From: a bacterium
GTDB taxonomy: Bacteria > Babelota > Babeliae > Babelales > JABDEC01
Length of the DNA stretch: 26,237 bases
Direction of reading: 5' to 3'
Assembly (NCBI GenBank): GCA_947481115.1
Contig: CANKEI010000006.1
Span: 1 to 26,237, forward strand
Shown here: positions 1 to 8,656 of the stretch, one piece after another
How the letters are laid out: every line of letters begins with the position of its first letter
How positions within the stretch are numbered: position 1 is the stretch's first letter
The notes under the pieces: model-generated
Databases searched by the model: none
What the model saw: the letters and a program-made list of their open reading frames with translations, nothing else
Told to the model about the DNA's origin: nothing
Position numbers and translations under genes: made by a program

Positions 1-33
1 ACTGACGCTCGGGGTTCGGGACGAGCGGATGGT
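1..33. repeat. Family A palindromic repeat inside the barrel gene (C-terminal tail)
   Basis: Read on the gene strand this is CGCTCGTCCCGAACCCC followed by GAGCGTCAGT. The same words occur at 12365-12419 inside the C40 gene and at 23671-23725 between genes. It encodes SARPEPRASV, nearly the peptide TARPEPRSPRASV seen in the C40 protein. The copy may continue past the window edge. Confidence 0.7.
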
Positions 34-2813
34 AGGTTTTGGCGATTAATAGTAGAAGCGCTTGGAGTAGTGACTTTAGGAGTTACAATTGGTGCAAGTG
101 ATTTGTCGACTGTTAATTGCGAATTTGATTTGGTGACCGGCGCTTGATGTCTGAGCGAGTTGGCTTTTGGTAGAGCGTATGTGCTTGGAGTAGTGACTTT
201 AGGAGTTTGAACAGTCGGGTTATTTAAGTTAATTGCGCTGGTTAGTGTAACGGATTGTGCACAAACAGGGGTTTGATATTGCAGTGTTGCTAATAATTCT
301 AACTCTGCGATAGCTAATCTAGGGCTGTCTTCTGGTGCAGGGACAACTAAAGTTACTTGAGTACTTATTGGTTTTATAACTAGTTTGTTTTGATTAACGG
401 CGGTGTCTGCAGAAGTTACTGGCATAACATGACTGTGTGTGAGTGTGGCTAAGTTAGCTTGTAACTCTTTACTAAACACGGCGCGCTGTTTTGGTGCTGT
501 GTCGAAACTATAGCCGAAACCGATATTAAAAATTAAAGCCGTGCTGTTATCCAGGGCAATATCATATTTATTTTGGTTCATTTCATAGCCGCTATAATCA
601 ACTGAAGCAAGTTGGTATTGTACTTCTAGGGGAATAATTTTACCAGCGATATCACGGTAATAGCTGCCGGGAATAAATGCTGCGCCCGAGCAATAGAAAT
701 TTAGATTTTGATCGAACTGATAATTAATGGCACAGTTAATTTCCGAACCTAAATGTTGTGACATAGTTTTGCAAGCGTCGGCTTTTAATTGTGGTGTAAA
801 ACAGTTCGTGGCGGCGTAACCACAAGAACCTAAAGCAAATAAAATATCCAGACCGTAGTTATAGCCTTTATTGGTTGGCTCAGCTTGCCAGTAAGTGAGC
901 GCGTTAAATCTAAAAGTAAAGGCGCGTTCTTGACCAATCACCTGGTCATATTTAGCACCGAGACCTAAAAAAGCTAAGTTAGTAAATAGTGGGTAAGTTA
1001 AGCGTGACTCTGAGGTGGCTAATGGGCGGTTTAGTTTTTGTGACTCGAGCATAAAAACTGAATAAACATCCCGATTCATAAACATCTGGTCGACACCCAC
1101 AAAACCATTATATTGTTTGTTGTAATCTTTCATGCCGGTATAACCAATACAAGTACCTGTGTCTTCGTCGCCACAGGTGCCATATAAACGATTAGCCATC
1201 AATTTTTCAAAAGAGTCGTTGGGATTTTCGTCACCAGAAGCGTAGCCTGCTGCCATGGCAAAAGTTGTTTGTACGCCAGGCTTAGTAGGGTGCAATTTAT
1301 GGTAAGCTGCTTCCGTGTAAAACATTAGGCCGTGATAATTGTTTTGATATGCTTGGCGATAGCGATCAAAAGCATTTTTATATGAAGTTCCGTTGGAATC
1401 TTTAAATTGTTGGCCATTATAATAATGATACGGTGTGCTTTCCGGGCAGGGTGCTGTTATGGCCTGTTTCCAGCACGGATTATAAGCCGTAGTAGTATTA
1501 AAATCTTGAAAGAGATACATATGTGTGGGCTTAGAAATAAATTCTACGAAGTCACGATCCCAAGCTTTGACATTTTGTGACCCAAAGTTTAAAGCACTTT
1601 CGAAAAAGAAACTCCAACGATCTTTTTTGGCTTCTACGTTAATTCCCAAAATCCCCAGTGTGCTAGAAGCATCGCCGGGAAATTCAACTTGCTGAAAATT
1701 TTCTTGGTTAATAATAATATATGGGCGGACATCAGTTTGAATATTTTTGCGTTCGCTATGATACTCGATTTCAAAAGCACCGACAGTATTATTAAAGAAA
1801 CTGCCGCGTTCTGGTTTGTCACGCCAGTTAGGATCTTGCGAGTAAGTAAATTGCGCGGTGTCGTAAAAATTAGAAGAGCAGTTAGCTCGTAGACCAGCGT
1901 AAATTTTATATTTTAATTTTTCCGGCCAAAGATCACCCGTTAACATAATTCCTGGACGAAATTGATCGACAAAGCGTTCTTCATAATAACCGGGAATTAA
2001 TTTACCAACTTTGTAGCCATTACCTAAAGTTAAGCCAGAGCCGATAGCGTATGGGAAAAAACCAATCTGTAAATCAGTCTGATATTGTGGGTTAATATTA
2101 TATTTAAACCAAAGTTCTCGTAACCATAAATTTTGCAGTGCGGGCTGAAATGAGTAACTATTCTCAGTCCGACCCAAACCAATCTTAATCGGACGTGGCA
2201 CTGTGCCATTAAAGATGCCACTGTTGCCGAAGATCCCTTTGGCACGGATGTCGAAAAATAGTTCATGATGGCGTAGACCCGCGATTTTAGCAATATCGAT
2301 GCCAAAATCTAGGGCCCCTTGGGTAAACATGTAGTCGTCATAACTGTTACGATTAAAAAGTTCTAGTGCATGACCAGTAAAATAATCAACTTGTAAATTG
2401 GTAAAAAAATTGACGGCAAAATCTTCACTAAATGGGTGCTGGGTAAAAGTAATTGGTTCTGTAAAAATATCAGCTGCGAAATCCGGCGAAGCTTGGAGTG
2501 TGTCTGGCGCCAATAAATTATTATTATTTACCCTAAGGGTTAAATTTTGACGTAAATAATCTAATTGATCTTGTAGCTGGTCAATTTGGGCCTGTAAATT
2601 ATTAGTTGGTAAATTATGGTCAGTAATTTCTGGGATTAGTTGGGCTTGTAAATTAAAATTTAAAATAACTAAGCTAATTGTTAAAATTTTACTAAAACAC
2701 AGTTGTAAATTATTTTTTTCCCGCTCATCCCGAAGCTTGTCGAGGGGCGCGGGAAATGATGTTACGGGTGCTAAAACTAAAAGTAGTTTTCTATAACTGT
2801 GTAACTTTAGCAT
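1..2813 (-). CDS. Outer-membrane beta-barrel (porin-like) protein with Pro/Thr-rich tail; 3' end outside window
   Basis: I translated this frame by hand from the ATG at 2813 and it stays open for 937 codons to the left edge, so the C-terminus is missing. A hydrophobic stretch at about residues 43-55 ending LQA (A57) looks like a signal-peptidase I site. Residues 70-95 (NLQAQIDQLQDQLDYLRQ) form a short coiled coil. About 700 residues of alternating polar and aromatic strands follow, as in a large porin-type barrel, with several Cys-containing loops. The tail is rich in Pro and Thr and repeats TPKVTTPS. An AGGAG lies 11-12 nt before the start. A palindromic repeat is read in frame at residues 20-33, before the hydrophobic core, giving an unusually long n-region, and another is read near the left edge. 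The gene is probably last in the beta-helix operon. I do not recognise the porin family; outer-membrane location is inferred. Confidence 0.75.
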   Translation of the reverse strand, partial: MLKLHSYRKLLLVLAPVTSFPAPLDKLRDEREKNNLQLCFSKILTISLVILNFNLQAQLIPEITDHNLPTNNLQAQIDQLQDQLDYLRQNLTLRVNNNNLLAPDTLQASPDFAADIFTEPITFTQHPFSEDFAVNFFTNLQVDYFTGHALELFNRNSYDDYMFTQGALDFGIDIAKIAGLRHHELFFDIRAKGIFGNSGIFNGTVPRPIKIGLGRTENSYSFQPALQNLWLRELWFKYNINPQYQTDLQIGFFPYAIGSGLTLGNGYKVGKLIPGYYEERFVDQFRPGIMLTGDLWPEKLKYKIYAGLRANCSSNFYDTAQFTYSQDPNWRDKPERGSFFNNTVGAFEIEYHSERKNIQTDVRPYIIINQENFQQVEFPGDASSTLGILGINVEAKKDRWSFFFESALNFGSQNVKAWDRDFVEFISKPTHMYLFQDFNTTTAYNPCWKQAITAPCPESTPYHYYNGQQFKDSNGTSYKNAFDRYRQAYQNNYHGLMFYTEAAYHKLHPTKPGVQTTFAMAAGYASGDENPNDSFEKLMANRLYGTCGDEDTGTCIGYTGMKDYNKQYNGFVGVDQMFMNRDVYSVFMLESQKLNRPLATSESRLTYPLFTNLAFLGLGAKYDQVIGQERAFTFRFNALTYWQAEPTNKGYNYGLDILFALGSCGYAATNCFTPQLKADACKTMSQHLGSEINCAINYQFDQNLNFYCSGAAFIPGSYYRDIAGKIIPLEVQYQLASVDYSGYEMNQNKYDIALDNSTALIFNIGFGYSFDTAPKQRAVFSKELQANLATLTHSHVMPVTSADTAVNQNKLVIKPISTQVTLVVPAPEDSPRLAIAELELLATLQYQTPVCAQSVTLTSAINLNNPTVQTPKVTTPSTYALPKANSLRHQAPVTKSNSQLTVDKSLAPIVTPKVTTPSASTINRQNLPSARPEPRAS
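60..207. repeat. Two identical 25-bp direct repeats 123 bp apart
   Basis: The 25-bp word beginning GCTTGGAGTAGTG occurs at 60-84 and 183-207. The offset is 41 codons, so both copies are read in the same frame of the barrel gene and encode TPKVTTPS. The tail may have grown by tandem duplication. Confidence 0.8.
2716..2757. repeat. Family A palindromic repeat in the signal-peptide region of the barrel gene
   Basis: TTTCCCGC at 2718-2725 pairs with GCGGGAAA near 2749-2756, enclosing a TCATCCCGAAGCTTGTCGAG core. On the gene strand it encodes PAPLDKLRDERE. Its orientation relative to the gene is opposite to the copy in the tail, and the frame differs, so the element seems to tolerate being read in several ways. 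Confidence 0.75.
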
Positions 2814-2884
2814 GCTACTTTTATGCTCCTACCTTTAATTACTGTTGCTAATTCTATTATTTTTTTTAATAAATTTTAATAATT

Positions 2885-4474
2885 TCACGAAATATCTTCG
2901 GAGTAAAAAATAGATAAGTTATCCAATGGCCCAGCCGTAGAAAAAACTTTTAGCTCTGCACGATCACCTTCGACTAAAATATTATTTATTTTGTTAGCTT
3001 CGGTGTCTATATAAGAGATCATGAAGTTCATAAAGCTGGTATCAGTACAAACGGTGTTTCGCAAGACTGGTCCTTGGGCAAAAGCTTGGTTACGTGTGAT
3101 CGTGTTTTTACTGTTAGAGCTAAAATCTTTTAGGCCATATTGCGCGCTCGTGCCAAAATTGTTCATTAAGCGATTATTATTGATGAAACAAAAAGTGGGC
3201 TGTGTGCCACCAGTTTGGCCCAGTTTTATTCCATATGCTTCACCAGAGCCACCTTGATTAGCGCTGGCATCAGACGCTTCGATTGACGAACGATTTTCGC
3301 CATTTACTAAGGCAAAGCCGGCGGCAATTGAACTGCTAGAAGTGCCAGCACGGTTGCCATGCGCCTTACATTTAAAGAAAGAGTTACCAGTGCCAGCGGT
3401 AATGAAACTCGCTGTGGAATAAAAGCCATAAGCAAGCCCATTAGTTGCATCTGAGGCATCTTGGTTACGCGCTTCACAATTTTCGAAATAGTGATTTGTG
3501 GCACCAGATAAATAGAAGCCACAAGCTGTGCCACTAGTTTGAACAGTTCTATTAGAAGCAGCTAAGCAGTTGTAACACATATTGCTAAAGCCATCTTTAA
3601 AAGCAAAGCCATGAGTGTTGAGTGATATGAAACCATTATTGTCAGTGGCAGTGCAATTTTTAAAAATGCAAGTGCGAGTGTTTTCTAAGCGGAAACCATA
3701 GGCATTGTGTGTAGCATTACTTGTTCCGTTGTGACAAGCAGCGCAATCTTCAAAATTACAGTCGTTACAAAAAATTATATTAGAGACCAATTTTACGCCA
3801 GAACCATCGCGTAAACTACTGATACACGAATTAAAAGTGCAATTTTTGGCAGACAAAAAAGTTACATCAGTTAATTTCATACCAATTGCTTCGCCGGTGG
3901 TAGCGCTGGTGCCATCGCCATTGCAGTGTGCGATATTGACATTATCTAAGAAAATATTATTAGCTAGGTCGGCTACGATGCCACCTAAATTGCAATTTCT
4001 AATGGTTAAATCACTAAGGTAAATTGAAGAACAGTTTGGATTAATATTAATACCGATGCCGGTAAATTGATTAATTCGGCCATTTAAAATATGAATATTA
4101 TGATAGTTATCATCACCGTTGCCAATGTTAATGCAACTTAAATTGGTAAAAGTGGTAGGGTTCTTAGATGTAATTGTATAAGAAGCTAGATCAAGCACTA
4201 CGTCATTGGCTTGAATATCAATTACAGTGTAGCCATTACCCAAAGGATAAAATGTCAGCGGCTCGGTTAAATAATATTGACCTGGCCTATTGATTATTAA
4301 CGTTGCGCCGTTAGGCGTACTTAAGCTTGGTATTGAAATCATAGATTGAGAAACAGGAATAGAGTTAGTAGCAACGCTATTGGCTGGGTTATCGCGAGTG
4401 CCAGTTAATAGCTCTGTGTGCTTTAAAGCTACTAAAATAACTGTTAATAAATAAATTTTAAATTTTTTAAGCAT
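2885..4474 (-). CDS. Secreted right-handed beta-helix protein
   Basis: A protein of 529 residues. Residues 1-25 (MLKKFKIYLLTVILVALKH) form a signal peptide. The segment PGQYYLTEPLTFY followed by IDIQANDVVLDLASYTI is the usual entry of parallel beta-helix proteins of the NosD/pectate-lyase-like fold. About 350 residues of short rungs follow, rich in Asn, Cys and Gly (NCTFNSC, CNDCNFEDC, FENCEARN, FFKCKAHGN). No catalytic residues for polysaccharide cleavage could be assigned, so the substrate is unknown; cell-surface or host-glycan binding is a guess. It lies 20 nt downstream of a paralogous gene and 71 nt upstream of the barrel gene on the same strand, implying one transcript. No strong ribosome binding site precedes the ATG, so translation may depend on the upstream gene. 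Confidence 0.8.
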   Translation of the reverse strand: MLKKFKIYLLTVILVALKHTELLTGTRDNPANSVATNSIPVSQSMISIPSLSTPNGATLIINRPGQYYLTEPLTFYPLGNGYTVIDIQANDVVLDLASYTITSKNPTTFTNLSCINIGNGDDNYHNIHILNGRINQFTGIGININPNCSSIYLSDLTIRNCNLGGIVADLANNIFLDNVNIAHCNGDGTSATTGEAIGMKLTDVTFLSAKNCTFNSCISSLRDGSGVKLVSNIIFCNDCNFEDCAACHNGTSNATHNAYGFRLENTRTCIFKNCTATDNNGFISLNTHGFAFKDGFSNMCYNCLAASNRTVQTSGTACGFYLSGATNHYFENCEARNQDASDATNGLAYGFYSTASFITAGTGNSFFKCKAHGNRAGTSSSSIAAGFALVNGENRSSIEASDASANQGGSGEAYGIKLGQTGGTQPTFCFINNNRLMNNFGTSAQYGLKDFSSNSKNTITRNQAFAQGPVLRNTVCTDTSFMNFMISYIDTEANKINNILVEGDRAELKVFSTAGPLDNLSIFYSEDIS

Positions 4475-4494
4475 GTTGATTTTCTAGATTTTAA

Positions 4495-5751
4495 TTACCA
4501 AAATGATTTATTACGTGCATCACCGGCATTGTCATTCGCATTAACGTTATGTATTGGTATATCTCTAATGAACGACTCTGTGGTTATAGAGCCTATATTA
4601 ATGTTGTAATTGTCACTTCGTGTTTTGTCTTGTGCAAATGGAGCATTGCCATTTTGAAGAGCTGAATTTCTAACAAAAACAGTTGTTGTAGGTGCGACAT
4701 TATCACTAAATCCTTTATTGTTGTAGTTAGCATTATTGCTGTCCATAGTGCAACTGTTGCTACCATTTAATGCAAAACCAAAAGCGTTAGGCATACCAGT
4801 GTCACCAGTATTATAGTTAGCGTTACTATAATAAAAATTTATTTTGTTACAAGTGTTAGCCAAAATACCGTAGCCGGTGCCTCCGATGGCTGCATTACGT
4901 TCTGTGTCAACGGCAAATAGATCTATATTGGTACAGTTGTCGAGCCAGATGCCTTGGGCGTTGCCAGCACTATTAGTATTCTCACTAGCCGTAACACTCG
5001 ATAGCTTACCAGTCTTTACGTAACTATATTTGATGCCATAAGATAAATTATTAGAAATGGTGCTAGTGGTAATATTCATTAATTTCATGGCATTAAGTGT
5101 GCCATTGAAAGTCACCCCAGCTTTATTTTCTTGAATCATAAGATCGGATAATACGACTTGTTGAATCATACCATTATTAGAACCAGCGGCGCTCGCACTA
5201 GTTGCGTTCACACCAGAGCCATAGATGAAACCGCGAATACTACCGTTTTTAATGGTTACGTTAGTAACACCGGGCATAATTTTAATGCCATCGTATACAC
5301 CACCGGGAGGTGGCACTGGTTGAGGGCCAAAAGTTAGCGAGAAACCATTCAGATCGATCGTAACATCGCTGGAAGTAATTGTAATAGCAGCCACCTGGCC
5401 ATCGTAGCGATCGCCATCTTGATCAGGCACTGTTAATGGTTGGCCAAACATGTAAACACCTGGTTCATCTATGGTAATACCGTCGTCAGCATTTTGCGTA
5501 GTCAAATATTCTGTTAAGCCGGTGGTGCTTAAATTACCGCCGATGTTACCAACGGAGGGGCCGTTATGATTACCCAGACTGTTCATAAATGATATACCGC
5601 CAATCCCAGGAACTGGTGGTACCGGTGGTACCGGCGGATTAGGGCCATCACGCATAGAGCAACAATAGGGGGTCGCGCAGGCGTCCAGCTCTATGATAGT
5701 CGTGTTTGAAATAAAGAATATAGCAAAGCATAAATAAAATCTTACCGTCAC
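4495..5751 (-). CDS. Secreted right-handed beta-helix protein with Pro-rich linker
   Basis: A protein of 418 residues. The start is GTG, chosen because AGGAG lies 8 nt upstream. Residues 1-26 form a signal peptide ending near ACA. A short Pro-rich linker (PNPPVPPVPPVPG) follows, then the beta-helix entry segment (EPGVYMFGQPLTV, then ITITSSDVTIDLNGFSL) and rungs such as NVTIKNGSIRGF and NNGMIQQVVLSDLMIQENKAG. It is a paralogue of the next gene (2885-4474). The gene has its own promoter and heads the operon. The protein ends in an aromatic residue (KSFW). Its function is unknown; the fold call is firm and the secreted location is inferred from the signal peptide. Confidence 0.8.
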   Translation of the reverse strand: MTVRFYLCFAIFFISNTTIIELDACATPYCCSMRDGPNPPVPPVPPVPGIGGISFMNSLGNHNGPSVGNIGGNLSTTGLTEYLTTQNADDGITIDEPGVYMFGQPLTVPDQDGDRYDGQVAAITITSSDVTIDLNGFSLTFGPQPVPPPGGVYDGIKIMPGVTNVTIKNGSIRGFIYGSGVNATSASAAGSNNGMIQQVVLSDLMIQENKAGVTFNGTLNAMKLMNITTSTISNNLSYGIKYSYVKTGKLSSVTASENTNSAGNAQGIWLDNCTNIDLFAVDTERNAAIGGTGYGILANTCNKINFYYSNANYNTGDTGMPNAFGFALNGSNSCTMDSNNANYNNKGFSDNVAPTTTVFVRNSALQNGNAPFAQDKTRSDNYNINIGSITTESFIRDIPIHNVNANDNAGDARNKSFW

Positions 5752-5800
5752 AAGCTAATCTCCTAAAATCAAGGGGCAAAAAGTTACCATTCAGTTTTGG

Positions 5801-5828
5801 AAAATAACATGTAATTTTGATAAGTCAA
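5801..5828 (-). promoter_or_regulatory. Sigma70-type promoter of the beta-helix operon
   Basis: On the minus strand TTGACT (5828-5823) and TATTTT (5806-5801) are 16 nt apart. Transcription would start about 45 nt before the GTG of the first beta-helix gene, leaving room for its AGGAG site. Confidence 0.55.
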
Positions 5829-5861
5829 AGAAAAAAAAATTATAAAAAATTATAAAAAATT

Positions 5862-6800
5862 TTAAACAATATTTTGAACTTGCTCACGGGCTTTTTCAAT
5901 GGCGACTTTGATCTCGATCGCTAATGCACTAATAATCGAATTGTTTGCTTTGGCAGACATAGTGTTAATTTCGCGGGTACATTCTTGCAAAATAAAATCG
6001 ATCTGTTTGCCTTTAGTAACACTGTCGCTAGTAATTACTTTAATCAAATTTTGGGCATGATCGGCAAAACGACTGAGCTCTTCATGAATATCTAATTTAT
6101 CGAGTGTATAATTTAAATATTCGGGTGAAACTGGACCAGTAGTAATTGATCCCATATTAGAGCTGTTTTCAGAGCTGCTAATTTTAGCTTGTGCTAATTT
6201 TTGTAATTCAGAAATTTTAGCCTTTATAATATCTTTTTGAATCTCAAAGCTACGTTGAAATTCGCTTTCAATAGTTTGCAAATTAGTTTGCATGTGCTGT
6301 GCAATATTTAATAGTTCAGCTTGTAAGCTAGAGCCTTCGCGAGCGCGTTCTTGATTAAGCGCTACACAAAGTTGATTTACGGTTTGGAAAATCTGATCTT
6401 TAATCTGTGCATCGATTAAACTTTCAGTCGAGCTAAATACACCGGGTAAATTTACTAAATTATCAATGGTGAGTTCACCATCAATTTTATTAGTTTCTTT
6501 AATATTATTTACGGCGTCGAGATAAGCTTGCACTAATTGCGTATCAGCCGTAATGGTGCCATTAAATAAACTAGGCTTACTGGTATGAATAGTTAAATAA
6601 ACATGACCACGTAGTAAGCTCGGTTTTAAAATTTTAATAAAATCAGTCTCATATTGACTAAGGGCATGCGGTGTTTTACAAGTCACTTCAAAGAAGCGCG
6701 AGTTTAGTGATTTTAGACTGATTGAGATCATACAATGTTCACCACTATCAACTTCGACAGCGATATTTTGGCAAACAAAACCGGTCATACTACGCATCAT
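5862..6800 (-). CDS. yicC: YicC family endoribonuclease
   Basis: A protein of 312 residues. It begins MMRSMTGF, the typical YicC start, and ends with the conserved block DFILQECTREINTMSAKANN followed by AIEIKVAIEKAREQVQNI, the C-terminal signature of the family. E. coli YicC is an endoribonuclease reported to act on small RNAs; here the substrate is unknown. Length is slightly above the usual 290. The gene starts 6 nt after the yebC stop, so the two are surely co-transcribed and probably translationally coupled. Either of two adjacent ATG codons could be used (6800 or 6797). Confidence 0.92.
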   Translation of the reverse strand: MMRSMTGFVCQNIAVEVDSGEHCMISISLKSLNSRFFEVTCKTPHALSQYETDFIKILKPSLLRGHVYLTIHTSKPSLFNGTITADTQLVQAYLDAVNNIKETNKIDGELTIDNLVNLPGVFSSTESLIDAQIKDQIFQTVNQLCVALNQERAREGSSLQAELLNIAQHMQTNLQTIESEFQRSFEIQKDIIKAKISELQKLAQAKISSSENSSNMGSITTGPVSPEYLNYTLDKLDIHEELSRFADHAQNLIKVITSDSVTKGKQIDFILQECTREINTMSAKANNSIISALAIEIKVAIEKAREQVQNIV

Positions 6801-6806
6801 AATTTT

Positions 6807-7526
6807 TTAACCTAAATTTGTATAAACGTTTTGCACGTCTTCTAATTCATCTAACTCTTCTAAAAATTCGACGGCTTTTTCAGCTGCTTCGCCGGCTAGT
6901 TCCATGGTAGTTTTAGGTACCCACTCTAACTCAGCTGATTCGATTTTGAAATTATTTTTAGTTAATACAGCTTTGACAGTTTCCAGCTGGTTGATCGCAC
7001 AAGTAACCGTATAATTATTATCTTCAAGTTCAATATTTTTAATATCAAAATCTAATAATAGTTCTAATAATTTGTCTTCAGACAAGTTGTCTTGACTTGG
7101 TAAGTTAATTACCGCTAAGCGCTCAAACATCCAGTTTACGGCACCTGTCTCTGCAATATTGCCGCCACGAATATTAAATACCCGCCGGGTTTCAGCAATC
7201 GAACGATTTTTATTTTCCGTTAAAACTTCAATAATCACCGCGATTCCTTGGGGGCCATAACCTTCGTAAATATGTGCTTCATAGCTTACACCTGGTAATT
7301 CACCGGTCCCTTTTTTAATAGCCCGATTAATATTGTCGATCGGCATATTTTCATGGCGCCCTTTTTCTAACAGGGTGCGCAATCTAGGGTTAGCATTTGG
7401 GTCACCACCACCTTCTTTAGCAGAGATGGTAATTTCTTTAATGATCTTGGTAAACACTTTAGCTTTTTTAGAATCTTGGGCGGCCTTACGGCGTTTAATA
7501 TTAGCCCATTTGGAATGTCCAGACAT
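6807..7526 (-). CDS. yebC: YebC/PmpR family protein
   Basis: A protein of 239 residues, the normal length. It begins with the family signature MSGHSKWANIKRRKAAQDS, followed by FTKIIKEI and AKEGGGDPNANPRLR. YebC proteins were first described as transcription regulators, and members are now also reported to help ribosomes through proline stretches. The gene lies 17 nt after ruvB, a common pairing in bacteria. The Pro-rich linker of the beta-helix protein downstream is the kind of target such a factor would serve, but that link is speculation. Confidence 0.95.
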   Translation of the reverse strand: MSGHSKWANIKRRKAAQDSKKAKVFTKIIKEITISAKEGGGDPNANPRLRTLLEKGRHENMPIDNINRAIKKGTGELPGVSYEAHIYEGYGPQGIAVIIEVLTENKNRSIAETRRVFNIRGGNIAETGAVNWMFERLAVINLPSQDNLSEDKLLELLLDFDIKNIELEDNNYTVTCAINQLETVKAVLTKNNFKIESAELEWVPKTTMELAGEAAEKAVEFLEELDELEDVQNVYTNLG

Positions 7527-7543
7527 GATTTTTAGGCAACTCC

Positions 7544-8587
7544 TTAAAAGATAGATTGCTGATCTGAAAACTGTTTTTTTAACTGCGCTTGCATTCGTGG
7601 TGGAATTCTACGACCGCGCGGTGTCTTTTCTAAATAACCTTGGCGTAACAAAAACGGCTCATAAACCATTTCAATTGCTTCTTTATCTTCACCGACTAAA
7701 GCTGCCAAAGTTTCTAGCCCTACTGGGCCACCATTAAATTCAAGTAAAATCTTTTGTAATAATAAATGATCTGTCGCACATAGTCCACTGCGATCGATGC
7801 CGATAAATTCTAACGCTTGCGTAACTAGCGCTAAATCAGCTATGGGTGCTTGATTGACCTGTGTGAAATCACGCACGCGTCGTAAAATTCTTTTAGCGAT
7901 TCTGGGGGTGCCGCGGGCAGCTTGCGCGATCAAATTAGCCGCAGCAGGTTCTAATTTTAATTCTAAAAAATTAGCCGCTTGTAAAACAATCTGTTCCAGA
8001 TCAGCAACTTCGTAAAAATCGATTCTTTCAGAAATTCCAAATCTACTTCTAAGCGGTGCTGATAGCGAACCAGCTTTCGTAGTAGCGCCGATTAAAGTAA
8101 ATGGATTTAATGGTAATGTGACAGTGTCGGCTCCAGTGCCCTGGCCCACCATAATATTCACCTGGAATTTTTCCATGGCGGAATATAAAACTTCTTCAAC
8201 GGTAATCGGTAATCTATGAATTTCGTCGATAAATAAAATTTCACGCGGCTTTAAATTTGATAATAAGGCGACTAAATCACCGGTACGTTCTAAAGTTGGT
8301 CCGGCACAGATCTTAATATCAACGCCCATGACTTGCGCCATAATTCTGGAAATTGTAGTTTTACCTAAGCCCGGTGGTCCCGAGATTAACATATGATCTA
8401 AAGCTTCTTGGCGCAGTTTGGCAGCGTTGGTATAGAGTGCTAATTTACTTTTAAGTTGTGTTTGACCCAAGTAATCGGCAAAACTTAATGGCGTAAATTC
8501 GTAGGTACTAGTTGTATTATTATTATTATTATTAGCTGTCGGATCTAAAATCTCGAGACTTTGAAATTTATTTTCACTCACGGACAT
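7544..8587 (-). CDS. ruvB: Holliday junction branch migration ATPase RuvB
   Basis: A protein of 347 residues. RuvB forms a hexameric ring that drives RuvA-bound Holliday junctions during recombinational repair. Walker A GPPGLGKT is at residues 70-77, Walker B LFIDEIH at 118-124, sensor 1 IGATT near 166-170, and the PLRSRFG arginine-finger segment around R180. The C-terminal winged helix (LETLAALVGEDKEAIE, then LLRQGYLEKTPRGR) is complete. The N-terminus has an extra six-asparagine run encoded by a trinucleotide repeat. Neither ruvA nor ruvC is in the window. The start ATG at 8587 has only a weak AAGAAA upstream. Confidence 0.96.
   Translation of the reverse strand: MSVSENKFQSLEILDPTANNNNNNTTSTYEFTPLSFADYLGQTQLKSKLALYTNAAKLRQEALDHMLISGPPGLGKTTISRIMAQVMGVDIKICAGPTLERTGDLVALLSNLKPREILFIDEIHRLPITVEEVLYSAMEKFQVNIMVGQGTGADTVTLPLNPFTLIGATTKAGSLSAPLRSRFGISERIDFYEVADLEQIVLQAANFLELKLEPAAANLIAQAARGTPRIAKRILRRVRDFTQVNQAPIADLALVTQALEFIGIDRSGLCATDHLLLQKILLEFNGGPVGLETLAALVGEDKEAIEMVYEPFLLRQGYLEKTPRGRRIPPRMQAQLKKQFSDQQSIF
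8515..8534. repeat. Trinucleotide microsatellite in ruvB
   Basis: About seven TAT/ATT units in a row, read on the gene strand as AAT codons giving N19-N24 of RuvB. Gain or loss of units keeps the frame and changes only the flexible N-terminal arm. Confidence 0.85.
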
Positions 8588-8606
8588 ATGTTATTTCTTT
8601 TCTTAT

Positions 8607-8656
8607 CACGTTCGTGGTGAGTGCTCCGTAGGAGTGTATCGAACCATATCGAACCA
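8607..8656. repeat. Family B repeat directly after the rodA stop codon
   Basis: On the minus strand it reads TGGTTCGATATGGTTCGATA, then CACTCCTACGGAGCACTC and ACCACGAACGTG. It begins with the base after the rodA stop codon. It contains a 10-bp tandem repeat (ATCGAACCAT) and a CTCC/GGAG hairpin. Related copies are at 19314-19366 and, in frame, inside mutS at 15604-15640. Confidence 0.75.
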
